DNA from: Acidovorax radicis N35
Lineage (GTDB): Bacteria > Pseudomonadota > Gammaproteobacteria > Burkholderiales > Burkholderiaceae_C
Direction: 5' to 3'
Length of the DNA stretch: 64,000 nt
NCBI RefSeq assembly: GCF_000204195.1
Contig: NZ_AFBG01000018.1
Location: 682,001 to 746,000 of the forward strand
The notes below the pieces were generated by a model. It had not been told where the DNA came from, made no database searches, and was given only the letters and a program-made list of their open reading frames with translations. The position numbers and the translations under genes are program-made. Below are positions 29,645 to 39,427 of this stretch, piece after piece (position 1 is the first letter of the stretch; every line of letters starts with the position of its first letter).

Positions 29645-30319
29645 ATGAGCACCTCCCGCGTGAAGAAGCCCACCCAGCTCAGCCTGGCGATCAACGACCT
29701 TGACTTCTGTTACCTGCCACCCCGGCTCAGCTTGTCTCCCACCCGGCACAACGATCTGGTCTGCACGGTGGACTGCTCGTGGTTCTTCTCCGAAGGTGCC
29801 AACCACATGGTGTTCGCGCTGGACTGCACGGGCGGGCAGGGCAGCTACAACCCCCATTGCGGGCCTATCTACCGCCACGGCCAGAACCTGTGGTCCGAGG
29901 CCCGGGGTTTCATCATCTTTGCAGATGGCACTGTGATGGCCGAACGATGGAACGGCACGGCCATGCCGGGGCTGGTGACAGTCACCAACACGGCGGGGGT
30001 GATCTTCAACCCGGCGGTGCACCCCGTCTTCACGCTCCGTATCCAGGCCGGCTACCGGGTAGGTGGGTTTGCCGACCGGATGTGCATCGCCATCCACCAG
30101 GGTATTGCTGCCGATGGCCCCATCCTGTTTGAAGGCGAGGTGACCGGGGCTGGGTGGGGCTGGGGCTGGACGGGGTCGCACAAGGTGGCCATTGCAGGTA
30201 TTGGCCCGCATTTCGTGACCCCCAATGACACGGGCTGTGTGGAAGAACGTGTGCCCCGCGACGCGCCGAACGCCATCCTGCCGTTTGCCAACTTCAAGCT
30301 GCGGCTGATAAATGGCTGA
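29645..30319 (+). CDS. Unrecognised 224-residue protein
   Basis: I do not recognise this protein. It has no signal peptide or membrane helix. It begins with a basic stretch (MSTSRVKKPTQ), then beta-rich sequence with many aromatic residues, Gly and Cys: FCYLPPR, DCSWFFSEGANHMVFALDC, GGQGSYNPHCGP, GFIIFADGTVMAERWNG and a Trp/Gly run AGWGWGWTG. Its cysteines could bind metal or form disulfides, but they do not follow a known spacing. Start is the ATG at 29645 after AAAGGACTCTG, a fair ribosome-binding site. It stands alone between rlhA (divergent) and the livK-type gene. Confidence 0.6.
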   Translation: MSTSRVKKPTQLSLAINDLDFCYLPPRLSLSPTRHNDLVCTVDCSWFFSEGANHMVFALDCTGGQGSYNPHCGPIYRHGQNLWSEARGFIIFADGTVMAERWNGTAMPGLVTVTNTAGVIFNPAVHPVFTLRIQAGYRVGGFADRMCIAIHQGIAADGPILFEGEVTGAGWGWGWTGSHKVAIAGIGPHFVTPNDTGCVEERVPRDAPNAILPFANFKLRLING

Positions 30320-30464
30320 GCGCGTGACAGAGATTGCGGTGCTTGCCAAGCAGTAAATCCGGCGAATCAACCCACGCCATTAGCCGTTTTAATGGCCTAC
30401 CAAATTGCTAAGTCTGCATATCAATTTTCGGTGAATGGGGCCGATGCTGGCTAGGATGCGGGGC

Positions 30465-30489
30465 TTTGCGCCCCAAAATGGTGCGCAAA
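30465..30489 (+). promoter_or_regulatory. Inverted repeat upstream of livK-type gene (NtrC-like)
   Basis: TTTGCGC and GCGCAAA face each other across 11 bases. Inside lies GCCCC-AAAAT-GGTGC, one mismatch from the NtrC consensus GCACC-N5-GGTGC. It is 34 bases before the start codon. No sigma-54 promoter with proper GG/GC spacing is visible, so the link to nitrogen control is weak. Confidence 0.3.
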
Positions 30490-30522
30490 AGTTCTGCCCC
30501 TACCTTTTTGGAGACTCTCACC

Positions 30523-31695
30523 GTGTTTCGTGCTTTCACCCGCCAGCCTTTGCGTTCTTTCCCTGTGTCCTTCGTGCAGCTGGCTGCACTGGGTGTGTGT
30601 GCGGCCGCCGCTACCGCTGCTAACGCCCAGGACGTGCAGACTGTCAAGATCGCCCACGCCGGCCCCGTGTCGGGCGGTATTGCCCACATCGGCAAGGACA
30701 CCGAAAACGGCGTGCGCTTGGCGATTGACGACCTCAATGCCCAGAACCTCGTGATCGGCGGCAAGAAGATCAAGTTTGAAATTGCGGCCGAAGACGACGC
30801 CGGAGACCCGCGCCAGGCCACCGCCGTGGCGCAAAAGCTGTGCGACCAGAAGGTGGCGGGTGTGGTGGGGCACCTGCAGTCGGGCACGTCCATCCCGGCG
30901 TCCAGCATCTATGCCAAATGTGACCTGCCGCACATCACAGCATCGGCCTCCAACCCCGACCTGACCAAGCCCGGCCACAAGACCACCTTCCGCCTGATCG
31001 CCAACGACAACGCTCTGGGTGCGGCGCTGGCGCTGTTTGGTGCCGACCATCAGAAGCTCAAGAGTGTGGCCATCATTGATGACCGCACGGCCTATGGCCA
31101 GGGCGTGGCCTCGGTCTTCAAGGCCACGGCGCTGCAAAAGGGGCTCAAGGTGGTGGGCGAGGAGTTCACCAACGACAAGGCCACCGACTTCATGGCCATC
31201 CTCACGGCCATTAAAAACAAGAAGCCTGACGCGATCTTCTACGGCGGCCTGGATGCGCAAGCCGGCCCCATGCTGCGCCAGATGGAGCAGCTCGGCCTGG
31301 GCAACGTGAAGTTCTTTGGCGGCGACGCGCTGTGCACCGAGAAGCTGCCCGAGCTGTCGGGCAAGACCCCCGCGCTGAAGAATGTGACCTGTGCCACGGG
31401 CGGTGCTTCGGTCGACAAGATGCAGGGCGGCGCCGACTGGAAGAAGCGCTACGACGCCAAGTTCCCCGGCCAGTTCCAGATCTACAGCCCCTATGCCTAC
31501 GACGCTGCCATGGTGCTGGCCGATGCCATGAAGCGCGCCAACTCGGTGGACCCCAAGGTCTTTGCGCCCTTCATCGCCAAGACCGAATACAAGGGCGTGA
31601 CGGCGAACATCGCGTTCACCGCCAAGGGTGAGCTGACCACGCCAGCCGTGACGCTCTACACCTTCAAGGACGGCAGCCGCGTGGCGCTGAACTGA
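30523..31695 (+). CDS. Branched-chain amino-acid ABC transporter substrate-binding protein (LivK-type)
   Basis: A 390-residue periplasmic protein of the type I solute-binding fold. The signal peptide ends near AANAQD. VQTVKIAHAGPVSGGIAHIGKDTENGVRLAIDDLNAQ is the family's N-terminal signature. The start is the GTG at 30523, with GGAG at 30510-30513; the upstream in-frame ATG would put non-signal sequence in front. It binds leucine/isoleucine/valine or related ligands and passes them to a LivHMGF permease, whose genes are not in this window. A clear terminator follows. Confidence 0.85.
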   Translation: MFRAFTRQPLRSFPVSFVQLAALGVCAAAATAANAQDVQTVKIAHAGPVSGGIAHIGKDTENGVRLAIDDLNAQNLVIGGKKIKFEIAAEDDAGDPRQATAVAQKLCDQKVAGVVGHLQSGTSIPASSIYAKCDLPHITASASNPDLTKPGHKTTFRLIANDNALGAALALFGADHQKLKSVAIIDDRTAYGQGVASVFKATALQKGLKVVGEEFTNDKATDFMAILTAIKNKKPDAIFYGGLDAQAGPMLRQMEQLGLGNVKFFGGDALCTEKLPELSGKTPALKNVTCATGGASVDKMQGGADWKKRYDAKFPGQFQIYSPYAYDAAMVLADAMKRANSVDPKVFAPFIAKTEYKGVTANIAFTAKGELTTPAVTLYTFKDGSRVALN

Positions 31696-31732
31696 AGCTG
31701 AAATCAGACCGGCAGCGTTCGCGCTGTGCTGG

Positions 31733-31757
31733 ACGGCCGCTGTGTGCGGCCGTTTTT
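31733..31757 (+). terminator. Intrinsic terminator after livK-type gene
   Basis: ACGGCCGC-TGTGT-GCGGCCGT forms an 8-base-pair GC-rich stem with a five-base loop, followed by a run of T. It lies 38 bases after the stop codon. Confidence 0.85.
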
Positions 31758-31829
31758 GCGTCTTGGATTTGCCTTTACAGTCAGGCGCGTAGCAAACGGG
31801 CAGGCCGTGCCCGGCAAAGGAGTGAAAAC

Positions 31830-32084
31830 ATGCGCGCAGTGTTTGGGTTGGTGGGGTTGGTGGTGGCGCTGGCCGTGGTGGGCGTGGTGGTCAAAAAGCA
31901 GATGTCTGCGATGCGTACGCCCGTGCCCACACTGCAGACGACCGCCACGGGGGCGCCCGCGCCCACCACCAGTGCGGGTTCGGGCACGGTGCGCGACCAG
32001 AGCCAGCAGATCCAGCAGCAGGTCAAGCAACAAGTAGAAGGCCTGATGCAGCAGGCCCGGCCCATGCCAGACGAAGAAAAATGA
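31830..32084 (+). CDS. Small single-span membrane protein of unknown function
   Basis: An 84-residue protein with one N-terminal helix (about 4-21, MRAVFGLVGLVVALAVVGVV), then KK, a Thr/Ala/Pro-rich linker, and a Gln-rich segment QSQQIQQQVKQQVEGLMQQ that could form a coiled coil. GGAG precedes the ATG by seven bases. I do not recognise a named family. It is followed at once by a family A repeat and tadA. Confidence 0.6.
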   Translation: MRAVFGLVGLVVALAVVGVVVKKQMSAMRTPVPTLQTTATGAPAPTTSAGSGTVRDQSQQIQQQVKQQVEGLMQQARPMPDEEK

Positions 32085-32085
32085 G

Positions 32086-33534
<1,449 letters not shown>

Positions 33535-33597
33535 CATCCGGCCTGGTGCTTGCGCATCCAGCGTCGGTCATCCCCCTGTTTACGGAGCAGGCCCCCG

Positions 33598-34596
33598 GTG
33601 GGCCTGAGCGCTTTGCACGACCACCATCACGACCATTCCCAGTGCGACCACGACCACGGTCCCAAACACATCTATATCTATTCGCCTTCCAGCGCCGTGC
33701 GCGACAAGGCGGCCTTCAAGCGCGGCATTGCCCGGCTCAAGGCCCTGGGCCACGAGGTGGAGGTGGATGAGGATGCACTGGCCACCCACACCCGCTTTGC
33801 GGGCGACGACGCCACCCGCCTTGCCGCCATTCACCGTGCTGCGGCCAGCGGCGCCGATGTGGCGCTGATCTCGCGGGGAGGCTACGGCCTGTCGCGCATC
33901 CTGCCGGGCATCCGCTACAAGGTGGTGGCCAAGGCCATCGAAAAGGGCATGCACTTTGTGGGCGTGAGCGACTTCACCGCCTTTCAGCTGGCCGTGCTGG
34001 CCAAGACGGGTGCCACCACCTGGGCGGGGCCATCGCTGGGGGCCGATTTTGGGGTGGAGGGTGAGCCTGATGACATCATGGAGGCTTGCTTTGACGACCT
34101 GTTGACTGGCCACGGCGAAGGCACGGGCTGGCGCATGAACAAGGAGCAGCCCAACGCCGCCACGGGTAAGCCGGCCGTGCCCAATGTGTATGTGAAAAGC
34201 GCCACGCTCTGGGGCGGCAACCTGGCGGTGCTGGCATCGCTGGTGGGCACGCCGTACCTGCCGCAGATCAAGGGCGGCGTGCTGTTCATGGAAGACGTGC
34301 ACGAGCACCCTTACCGCATCGAGCGCATGCTGACCCAGCTGCTGCATGCGGGCGTTCTGGCCCAGCAGAAAGCCATCGTGCTGGGGCAATTCACCAACTT
34401 CAAGCTGGCACCGCATGACAAGGGCTACAAGCTGCAGTCGGTGGTGGACTGGCTGCGTACCCAGATCAAGGCGCCGGTGCTGACCAACCTGCCGTTCGGG
34501 CATGTTGAAACGAAGGTGCTGTTGCCCGTGGGCGCCACGGTGTCGCTGTCGGTGGAAGAGCGCGATGCGCTGATCTACTGGGGGCACCAGCACTGA
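33598..34596 (+). CDS. ldcA: LD-carboxypeptidase (S66 family) with His-rich N-terminus
   Basis: A 332-residue cytoplasmic serine peptidase that removes the terminal D-Ala from murein tetrapeptides during cell-wall recycling. Catalytic regions are visible: Ser in GVSDFTAFQ, Glu near LWGGNLAVL/MEDVHEHPYRIE, and His in LPFGHVETK. The GGYGLSRIL segment is typical. Unusual is the N-terminal HDHHHDHSQCDHDHGPKH, which could bind metal. The GTG at 33598 is chosen because it opens the His-rich segment after a GGAG; the in-frame ATG at 33550 would add low-complexity residues. Confidence 0.8.
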   Translation: MGLSALHDHHHDHSQCDHDHGPKHIYIYSPSSAVRDKAAFKRGIARLKALGHEVEVDEDALATHTRFAGDDATRLAAIHRAAASGADVALISRGGYGLSRILPGIRYKVVAKAIEKGMHFVGVSDFTAFQLAVLAKTGATTWAGPSLGADFGVEGEPDDIMEACFDDLLTGHGEGTGWRMNKEQPNAATGKPAVPNVYVKSATLWGGNLAVLASLVGTPYLPQIKGGVLFMEDVHEHPYRIERMLTQLLHAGVLAQQKAIVLGQFTNFKLAPHDKGYKLQSVVDWLRTQIKAPVLTNLPFGHVETKVLLPVGATVSLSVEERDALIYWGHQH

Positions 34597-34661
34597 CGCG
34601 GTGAGGCCTTCACCCACTGACACCGCCACGACGGCGGTTCGCCACGCGCGCGTGGTGCGCG

Positions 34662-35015
34662 TCAGGAGGGGGTGTGAGGGGCGGCCTGCGCCGGGCGCAG
34701 TGCGCGTGGGAGCTGGCCCTGGAACAGCTGGGTGACCTGATCGATCACGCCCCGGGCACCGTGCTCACCCTGCAGCGGCACCAGTGTGCTGAAAAGGTCG
34801 GTGCGCAGGTACCACAGCGCCTCGATGTCGCCGGCATAACGCAGCCGCATATTCATGCGCGCCACCTCGCAACCGGTCAGGCCGGCCAGGCTTTGCAGCA
34901 TGGCCCGCCGAACATCCTCCAAACCCTGATCGCGCACCCATGCCGTGGACGACGGCTTGTCACGGCCCAGCAGGTCGTGAAGGTTGTTGCGAAGATTGGG
35001 CTTGTTCCAGCGCAT
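34662..35015 (-). CDS. Unrecognised 117-residue protein
   Basis: I do not recognise a family. The protein starts MRWNKPNLRNNLHDLLGR, has charged amphipathic helices (LEDVRRAMLQSLAGL, DIEALWYLRTDLFSTL), no signal peptide and no membrane helix, and a Pro/Ala-rich tail. The pattern suggests a small soluble helical protein. It points away from the cyclase-FHA gene, with a 331-base spacer between them. Confidence 0.55.
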   Translation of the reverse strand: MRWNKPNLRNNLHDLLGRDKPSSTAWVRDQGLEDVRRAMLQSLAGLTGCEVARMNMRLRYAGDIEALWYLRTDLFSTLVPLQGEHGARGVIDQVTQLFQGQLPRALRPAQAAPHTPS

Positions 35016-35346
35016 GGAGGAAGGCAATGTGTTTTTTGTAACAGGGTCGGCCAAAGTAAGCGGGAGCGATGCGCAGCGCAAGGGCCGTGCTCCTGTTTTT
35101 GCATAAAGACAACAGGTCGCCTCTGTTTGTTGCGAAATTTTACGTGTTGGTGGGTTTTTCGAGAGCGTGGGCGGACCCGCCCGGGAGGGACGCTGACAGG
35201 CCCTTGGTCGGGTAGTGAGGGGGGCGCGCATCGCACTATTGAAGCCTCGCCGGGCGGTGGCAACGATTCTTGACGCTTTGAAGAGTGCGCAGCCAAGGCG
35301 CTTGCACTAAACTGATTCACATGATGTTACCAACGGGCCCGCGTTC
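35016..35346. other. Intergenic region upstream of cyclase-FHA gene
   Basis: A 331-base spacer between divergent genes, richer in A/T than its surroundings near 35025-35160 (runs such as GTTTTTTGTAAC and GTTTTTGCATAAAG), which suits promoters. I see no conserved RNA, repeat or convincing operator. Confidence 0.5.
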
Positions 35347-36276
35347 ATGAGTGTGTTGTCGACGATGGTCTTTGCGGACATTTCGGGCAGCACGGCCTTG
35401 TATGAAGCGCTGGGCAACGAGCGTGCCACCGAGGCGGTGACGCAGGTCACGCAGTGGATTGGCGAGACCGTCGAGGCACATGGCGGCCGGGTGGTCAAGA
35501 AGCTCGGGGACGGGGTGCTGGGCGTTTTTGGCGATGCCTCCAGCGCGGTGTCTGCCATGGCGGCCATGCTGCGCCAGCACAAGGCTCGGCAGGACCGCTG
35601 GCCCCAGCCCTTGCGCATGGACGTGCGCGTGGGCGTGGCCAGCGGCGAAGTGGTGGATGTGGACGGCGATTGTTATGGCGATGCGGTCAACGTCGCCTCC
35701 CGTTTGTGCGAACGGGCCGGGCCCGCCGAAATCTGGGCCACCGAAACCACCGTGCTGCTCGCTGGCACGGCGGCGGACGTCTGGTACCGCAAGCTCGGCA
35801 TGATGGACATTCGTGGCAAGGCCGAACTGCTGATGCTCTACCACGTCGAATGGCGTGAGGACGAAGCGCCCGATTCCCTCACCATGCAGGCGGCACTGGT
35901 CAGCAGCTTTGCACCGGCAGACTCCATCCTGGGGCAGATCCAGTTCTCCTGGCATGGGGTGGACCGCACCTTCACCTCATCGGACGCACCGGTCATGGTG
36001 GGGCGGGCCCAGCACGCCCAACTGTGCATCAACGACCCGCGCGTATCGCGCCTGCATGCGCGCATCGACTGGCGCAACAGCGGGTTCGTACTGACCGACA
36101 TGAGCAGCTTTGGAACCTGGGTGCGGTTCGAGGGCAGCGACTCGCCCGTGCGCCTGCGGCGCGATGCCTGCATCCTGCATGGCACAGGGCACATTGCGCT
36201 GGGCGTATCGTTCAACGAGCCCAGTGCGCCGGTCATGAGCTTCCATGTGGCGGGCGGCAGTGTGCACCTGAGCTGA
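35347..36276 (+). CDS. Class III adenylate/guanylate cyclase with FHA domain
   Basis: A 309-residue cytoplasmic protein. The N-terminal cyclase domain (about 1-170) keeps both metal aspartates, Asp11 (FADISGST) and Asp55 (KKLGDGVLGVF), plus GDCYGDAVNVASRLCE with the transition-state Asn/Arg. It is therefore probably active. Residues about 205-290 form an FHA domain (VMVGRAQHAQLCINDPRVSRLHARI, then SSFGTWVRF), which binds phosphothreonine peptides. Cyclic-nucleotide output may be tied to Ser/Thr kinase signalling. No kinase gene is nearby. The product (cAMP or cGMP) cannot be settled here. Confidence 0.82.
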   Translation: MSVLSTMVFADISGSTALYEALGNERATEAVTQVTQWIGETVEAHGGRVVKKLGDGVLGVFGDASSAVSAMAAMLRQHKARQDRWPQPLRMDVRVGVASGEVVDVDGDCYGDAVNVASRLCERAGPAEIWATETTVLLAGTAADVWYRKLGMMDIRGKAELLMLYHVEWREDEAPDSLTMQAALVSSFAPADSILGQIQFSWHGVDRTFTSSDAPVMVGRAQHAQLCINDPRVSRLHARIDWRNSGFVLTDMSSFGTWVRFEGSDSPVRLRRDACILHGTGHIALGVSFNEPSAPVMSFHVAGGSVHLS

Positions 36277-36394
36277 AAAGCCCGGAGCCGGCCACTCCTT
36301 CTGCACAGCAGTGTGACCGCAGCACGGGCCCCAAGCCTCCATGGCCCCGTGTGCACAACATCAACAACAAGGCCAACGGCAGGAGACAAGAAAC

Positions 36395-38920
36395 ATGGCA
36401 TGGATGAAGCGGACAGCCCTCGGGCTGGTGGCAGTGGCGCTGCTGGCGGGGGCGGGCGCGGCGGTGTATGTGCAGCGCAGCTTTGCGCAACTCGATGGTT
36501 CCCTGGCGGTTGTGGGGCTGGGTGGTCCGGTGCAGGTGCGGCGCGACGGTTCCGATGTGACCCACATCCAGGCGCAGACGCCGCAGGATGCCTGGTTTGC
36601 AATGGGCTACGTGCATGCGCAGGAGCGCACCTGGCAACTGGAATTCAACCGCCGGGTCATGCACGGCCAGCTTTCCGAGGTGTTTGGCCCCGCCACGGTC
36701 GAGACCGACAAGCTCATGCGCAGCCTGGACATCATGGGTGTGGCCCGGCGGCAATACGCCGGTCTGCCGCTGTATGCCCAAGAGGCCTTGCAGGCCTACA
36801 GCAAGGGCATCCATGCCTTCCACCAGAAACGGCCCCAGGCCCTGCCGCCGGAGTTTCTGGTGCTGGGCGCCCAGCCCGGTGGCGCCGCCGGAGCGGTGTG
36901 GGAGCCCGAGGACAGCGTGGGCTGGGCACTGATGATGGCGTTGGACCTGGGGGGCAATTGGGGTACCGAGTTCGCGCGCCTGTCGGTGGCACGCACGCTG
37001 GACACCGACCGGCTGTGGCAACTGATGCCACCCTATCCGGGGGAGCCGCCCGTTGCGTCTGCAGACCTGGCGGCGCTGTATCGCCAGCTGGGGGTTTATC
37101 GCGCACCTGCCGCCGGTGCTGCTGCGGCGGCTGTTGCGCCAGCCACCCGCGAAGGTCCGCTGTCCCGGCAGATCAGCGCGGGCATGCTGGCCTGGGCCGA
37201 CGAGCTCACCCGCAACGCAGGCACCAATGAAGGCAAGGGCAGCAACAACTGGGTCATTGCCGGCACCCGCACCGTGAGCGGCAAGCCGCTGCTGGCCAAC
37301 GACCCGCACCTGGGCCTGTCGGCCCCCGCCATCTGGTACTTTGCGAGCCTGCAGGCCCCTGCGGGCAAGGCGTCTGACGGTACGCCGATGGGCCCCATCG
37401 ATGCTGTGGGCGCTACCTTGCCCGGCATGCCCTTTGTGGTACTGGGCCGCACCGACAAGGTCGCCTGGGGCTTTACCAACACCGGCCCTGATGTGCAGGA
37501 CTTGTACCTGGAGCAGATCAACCCCGCCGATGCCACGCAATACCGCACGCCGGACGGCTGGGCCCCGTTCAACGTACGCAAGGAAACCATCCGCGTCAAG
37601 GGCGAAGCCGACGTGCAGCTGCAGCTGCGCAGCACGCGCCATGGCCCCGTGCTGAGCGACGTGCAGAAGTCGCACGCCGAGGTGCTGGATTTGGGCAAAT
37701 ACGTGCTGGCGCTGCGCTGGAGCGCGCTGGACGACGATAACCAGACTGTGCTGGCAGGCTTCAAGACCAATCAGTCCAAGAGTGTGGATGAGCTCTTTGC
37801 GGGGCTGGCGCACTACCACTCGCCCATGCAGAGCGTGGTGGCTGCGGACGACCAGGGCAACATCCGCTTCAAGGCCGCAGGCCGTGTGCCGCTGCGCGAT
37901 GCGGCCAACGACATCCGGGGCGTGGCGCCTTCGCCGGGCTGGGATGCGCGCTACGACTGGAAGGGCTGGGTACCGTACGACCAGACCCCGCAGGACGACG
38001 GAAGGAAGGGATGGATCGCCACCGCCAACCAGCGCGTGACGGCCCCCGATTACCCGTACTTCCTCACGCAGGACTGGGCCTTGCCCTACCGCTATGAGCG
38101 TATTGCGCGCCTCATCGAAGCCACGCCGAAGCACGACGCCGCCAGCATGCAGGCCATCCACCGCGATGTGACCTCGCTCGCCACACGTCGCCTGCTGCCG
38201 CACCTTCAGCAAGCCCAGTCTTCCCACACGCTGGCCGCTGCTGCACAAAAGCAGCTGCAAGGCTTTGACGGCCTGATGGACGCTGGCCAAGCCGCACCGC
38301 TGATCTTTGTGGCCTGGACGGACGAGCTGGCACGCGGCCTCATCATTCCGCGCATTGGCGAAGACCGGTTCACCGCCACGTATGGCAAGCGCGACTACCG
38401 CGCGGCCATCGAAGGCATCCTGGAGCGTAACGACACCTGGTGGTGCCAGCCCACAACGTGTGCCGAGCAATCGGCCGCCGCCCTGGGCCGTGCGCTCGAC
38501 CGCCTGCAGACTGCCTATGGCGCGGACCCGGCCCAGTGGCGCTGGGGTGCGGCGCACCCAGCGCTCAGCGCGCACCGGCCCTTTGGCAACGTGCCGATGC
38601 TGGCGCCTTTCTTTGACGTCAGCGTGCCCTCACACGGCGATGCGTACACCGTGAATGTGGGCCAGTACAACGCGGGCGAAGCCTCTGGCCCGTACGTGAA
38701 CCGCCACGCCGCTTCACTGCGCGCGGTGTACGACCTGGCCGATCTGGAGCAGTCACGCTTCATTTACCAAACCGGCCAGAGCGGCCTGGTGTTCTCGCCG
38801 CGCTACCGCGACATGAGCACCACCTGGGCCGAGACCGGCTATCGCGTGCTGCAGCGCCAACCTGCGCGCTGGGTGCACGCGCTGACGCTGACACCAGCCA
38901 CCGCCAATCCCGCGAAGTGA
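36395..38920 (+). CDS. Penicillin acylase family (Ntn-hydrolase) protein
   Basis: An 841-residue precursor with an N-terminal signal or anchor helix (about 5-25). The family is cut by itself into alpha and beta chains; the new N-terminal nucleophile is Ser283 in GKGSNNWVIAG. The following GKPLLANDPHLGLSAPAIWY is also a hallmark. Substrates range from penicillins to acyl-homoserine lactones and other amides; specificity is not readable. The ATG at 36395 with AGGAGA upstream is preferred over an in-frame upstream ATG at 36341. It follows the cyclase-FHA gene on the same strand after 118 bases. Confidence 0.88.
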   Translation: MAWMKRTALGLVAVALLAGAGAAVYVQRSFAQLDGSLAVVGLGGPVQVRRDGSDVTHIQAQTPQDAWFAMGYVHAQERTWQLEFNRRVMHGQLSEVFGPATVETDKLMRSLDIMGVARRQYAGLPLYAQEALQAYSKGIHAFHQKRPQALPPEFLVLGAQPGGAAGAVWEPEDSVGWALMMALDLGGNWGTEFARLSVARTLDTDRLWQLMPPYPGEPPVASADLAALYRQLGVYRAPAAGAAAAAVAPATREGPLSRQISAGMLAWADELTRNAGTNEGKGSNNWVIAGTRTVSGKPLLANDPHLGLSAPAIWYFASLQAPAGKASDGTPMGPIDAVGATLPGMPFVVLGRTDKVAWGFTNTGPDVQDLYLEQINPADATQYRTPDGWAPFNVRKETIRVKGEADVQLQLRSTRHGPVLSDVQKSHAEVLDLGKYVLALRWSALDDDNQTVLAGFKTNQSKSVDELFAGLAHYHSPMQSVVAADDQGNIRFKAAGRVPLRDAANDIRGVAPSPGWDARYDWKGWVPYDQTPQDDGRKGWIATANQRVTAPDYPYFLTQDWALPYRYERIARLIEATPKHDAASMQAIHRDVTSLATRRLLPHLQQAQSSHTLAAAAQKQLQGFDGLMDAGQAAPLIFVAWTDELARGLIIPRIGEDRFTATYGKRDYRAAIEGILERNDTWWCQPTTCAEQSAAALGRALDRLQTAYGADPAQWRWGAAHPALSAHRPFGNVPMLAPFFDVSVPSHGDAYTVNVGQYNAGEASGPYVNRHAASLRAVYDLADLEQSRFIYQTGQSGLVFSPRYRDMSTTWAETGYRVLQRQPARWVHALTLTPATANPAK

Positions 38921-38921
38921 C

Positions 38922-39320
38922 GCGGCGGGGCTCACACCCGATCAGCTGGTCACGGGCATCGACGGCTGCTCGGCGCCCGAATACGCCATGTCGCTGGCCC
39001 CCCCTGGCGCGCGGCTATGCGCGGCTGGAAGGTGGCGCACCTGATACGGACCTGCACGAGAGAGCCTGACCGCGCTGGCCGGCGCCGACGGCGTGCAGGT
39101 GGTGGGCAGCCGCAGCCGGGGCGAGGCCTTTGCGCTCAAGGTCATGGACGGCAGCATGGTGGCGCAGGTGGCCGCTGCCGTGGAGGTGATGGACCAGCTC
39201 GGCTGGCTTGACGCCGGGCAGCGCGAGGCGCTGGCGCCGCGCCGGTTGGGCCGTATCTCCAATGCCCGGGGCCTGGAGGTGGGGGGGCGCAGGGCGGTGT
39301 TCCGGCTGCAGCCCGCCTGA
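38922..39320 (+). pseudogene. Relic of an L-asparaginase II-family gene (C-terminal part)
   Basis: Three pieces in shifting frames give the end of an asparaginase II-type protein. Bases from 38931 read LTPDQLVTGIDGCSAPEYA. After a frameshift near 39000 they read LARGYARLEGGAPDTDLH. After another near 39060 they read SLTALAGADGVQVVGSRSR and continue to RISNARGLEVGGRRAVFRL before a stop at 39318-39320. The N-terminal two thirds are missing, as the relic begins right at the acylase stop codon. At least two frameshifts make it non-functional. Confidence 0.65.
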
Positions 39321-39371
39321 ATCTGGCAGCCTGCCACCGCACCGCGGCAGGCTGGATTCGGAAAAATCAGG

Positions 39372-39427
39372 TAAAAAACGCATCTGGCGCTTTAAGGATA
39401 AGCGCTGGCAGCTATAAAAATGGTAGC
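39372..39427 (+). repeat. Dispersed repeat family A, copy 3 (inside transpeptidase 3' end)
   Basis: TAAAAAACGCATCTGGCGCTT, AAGGATAAGCGCTGGCAGCTAT and ATGGTAGC match the other copies. On the minus strand it encodes the last residues and the stop codon of the L,D-transpeptidase gene. Confidence 0.7.

Noticed and set aside
36233-38575. 780-codon open frame on the - strand opposite the penicillin acylase
   Set aside because: Shadow of the acylase gene, which has signal peptide, nucleophile and ribosome-binding site; the antisense product shows no recognisable feature.
39017-39211. Short independent gene in the relic region
   Set aside because: This frame is not the one with asparaginase II similarity and has no ribosome-binding site.
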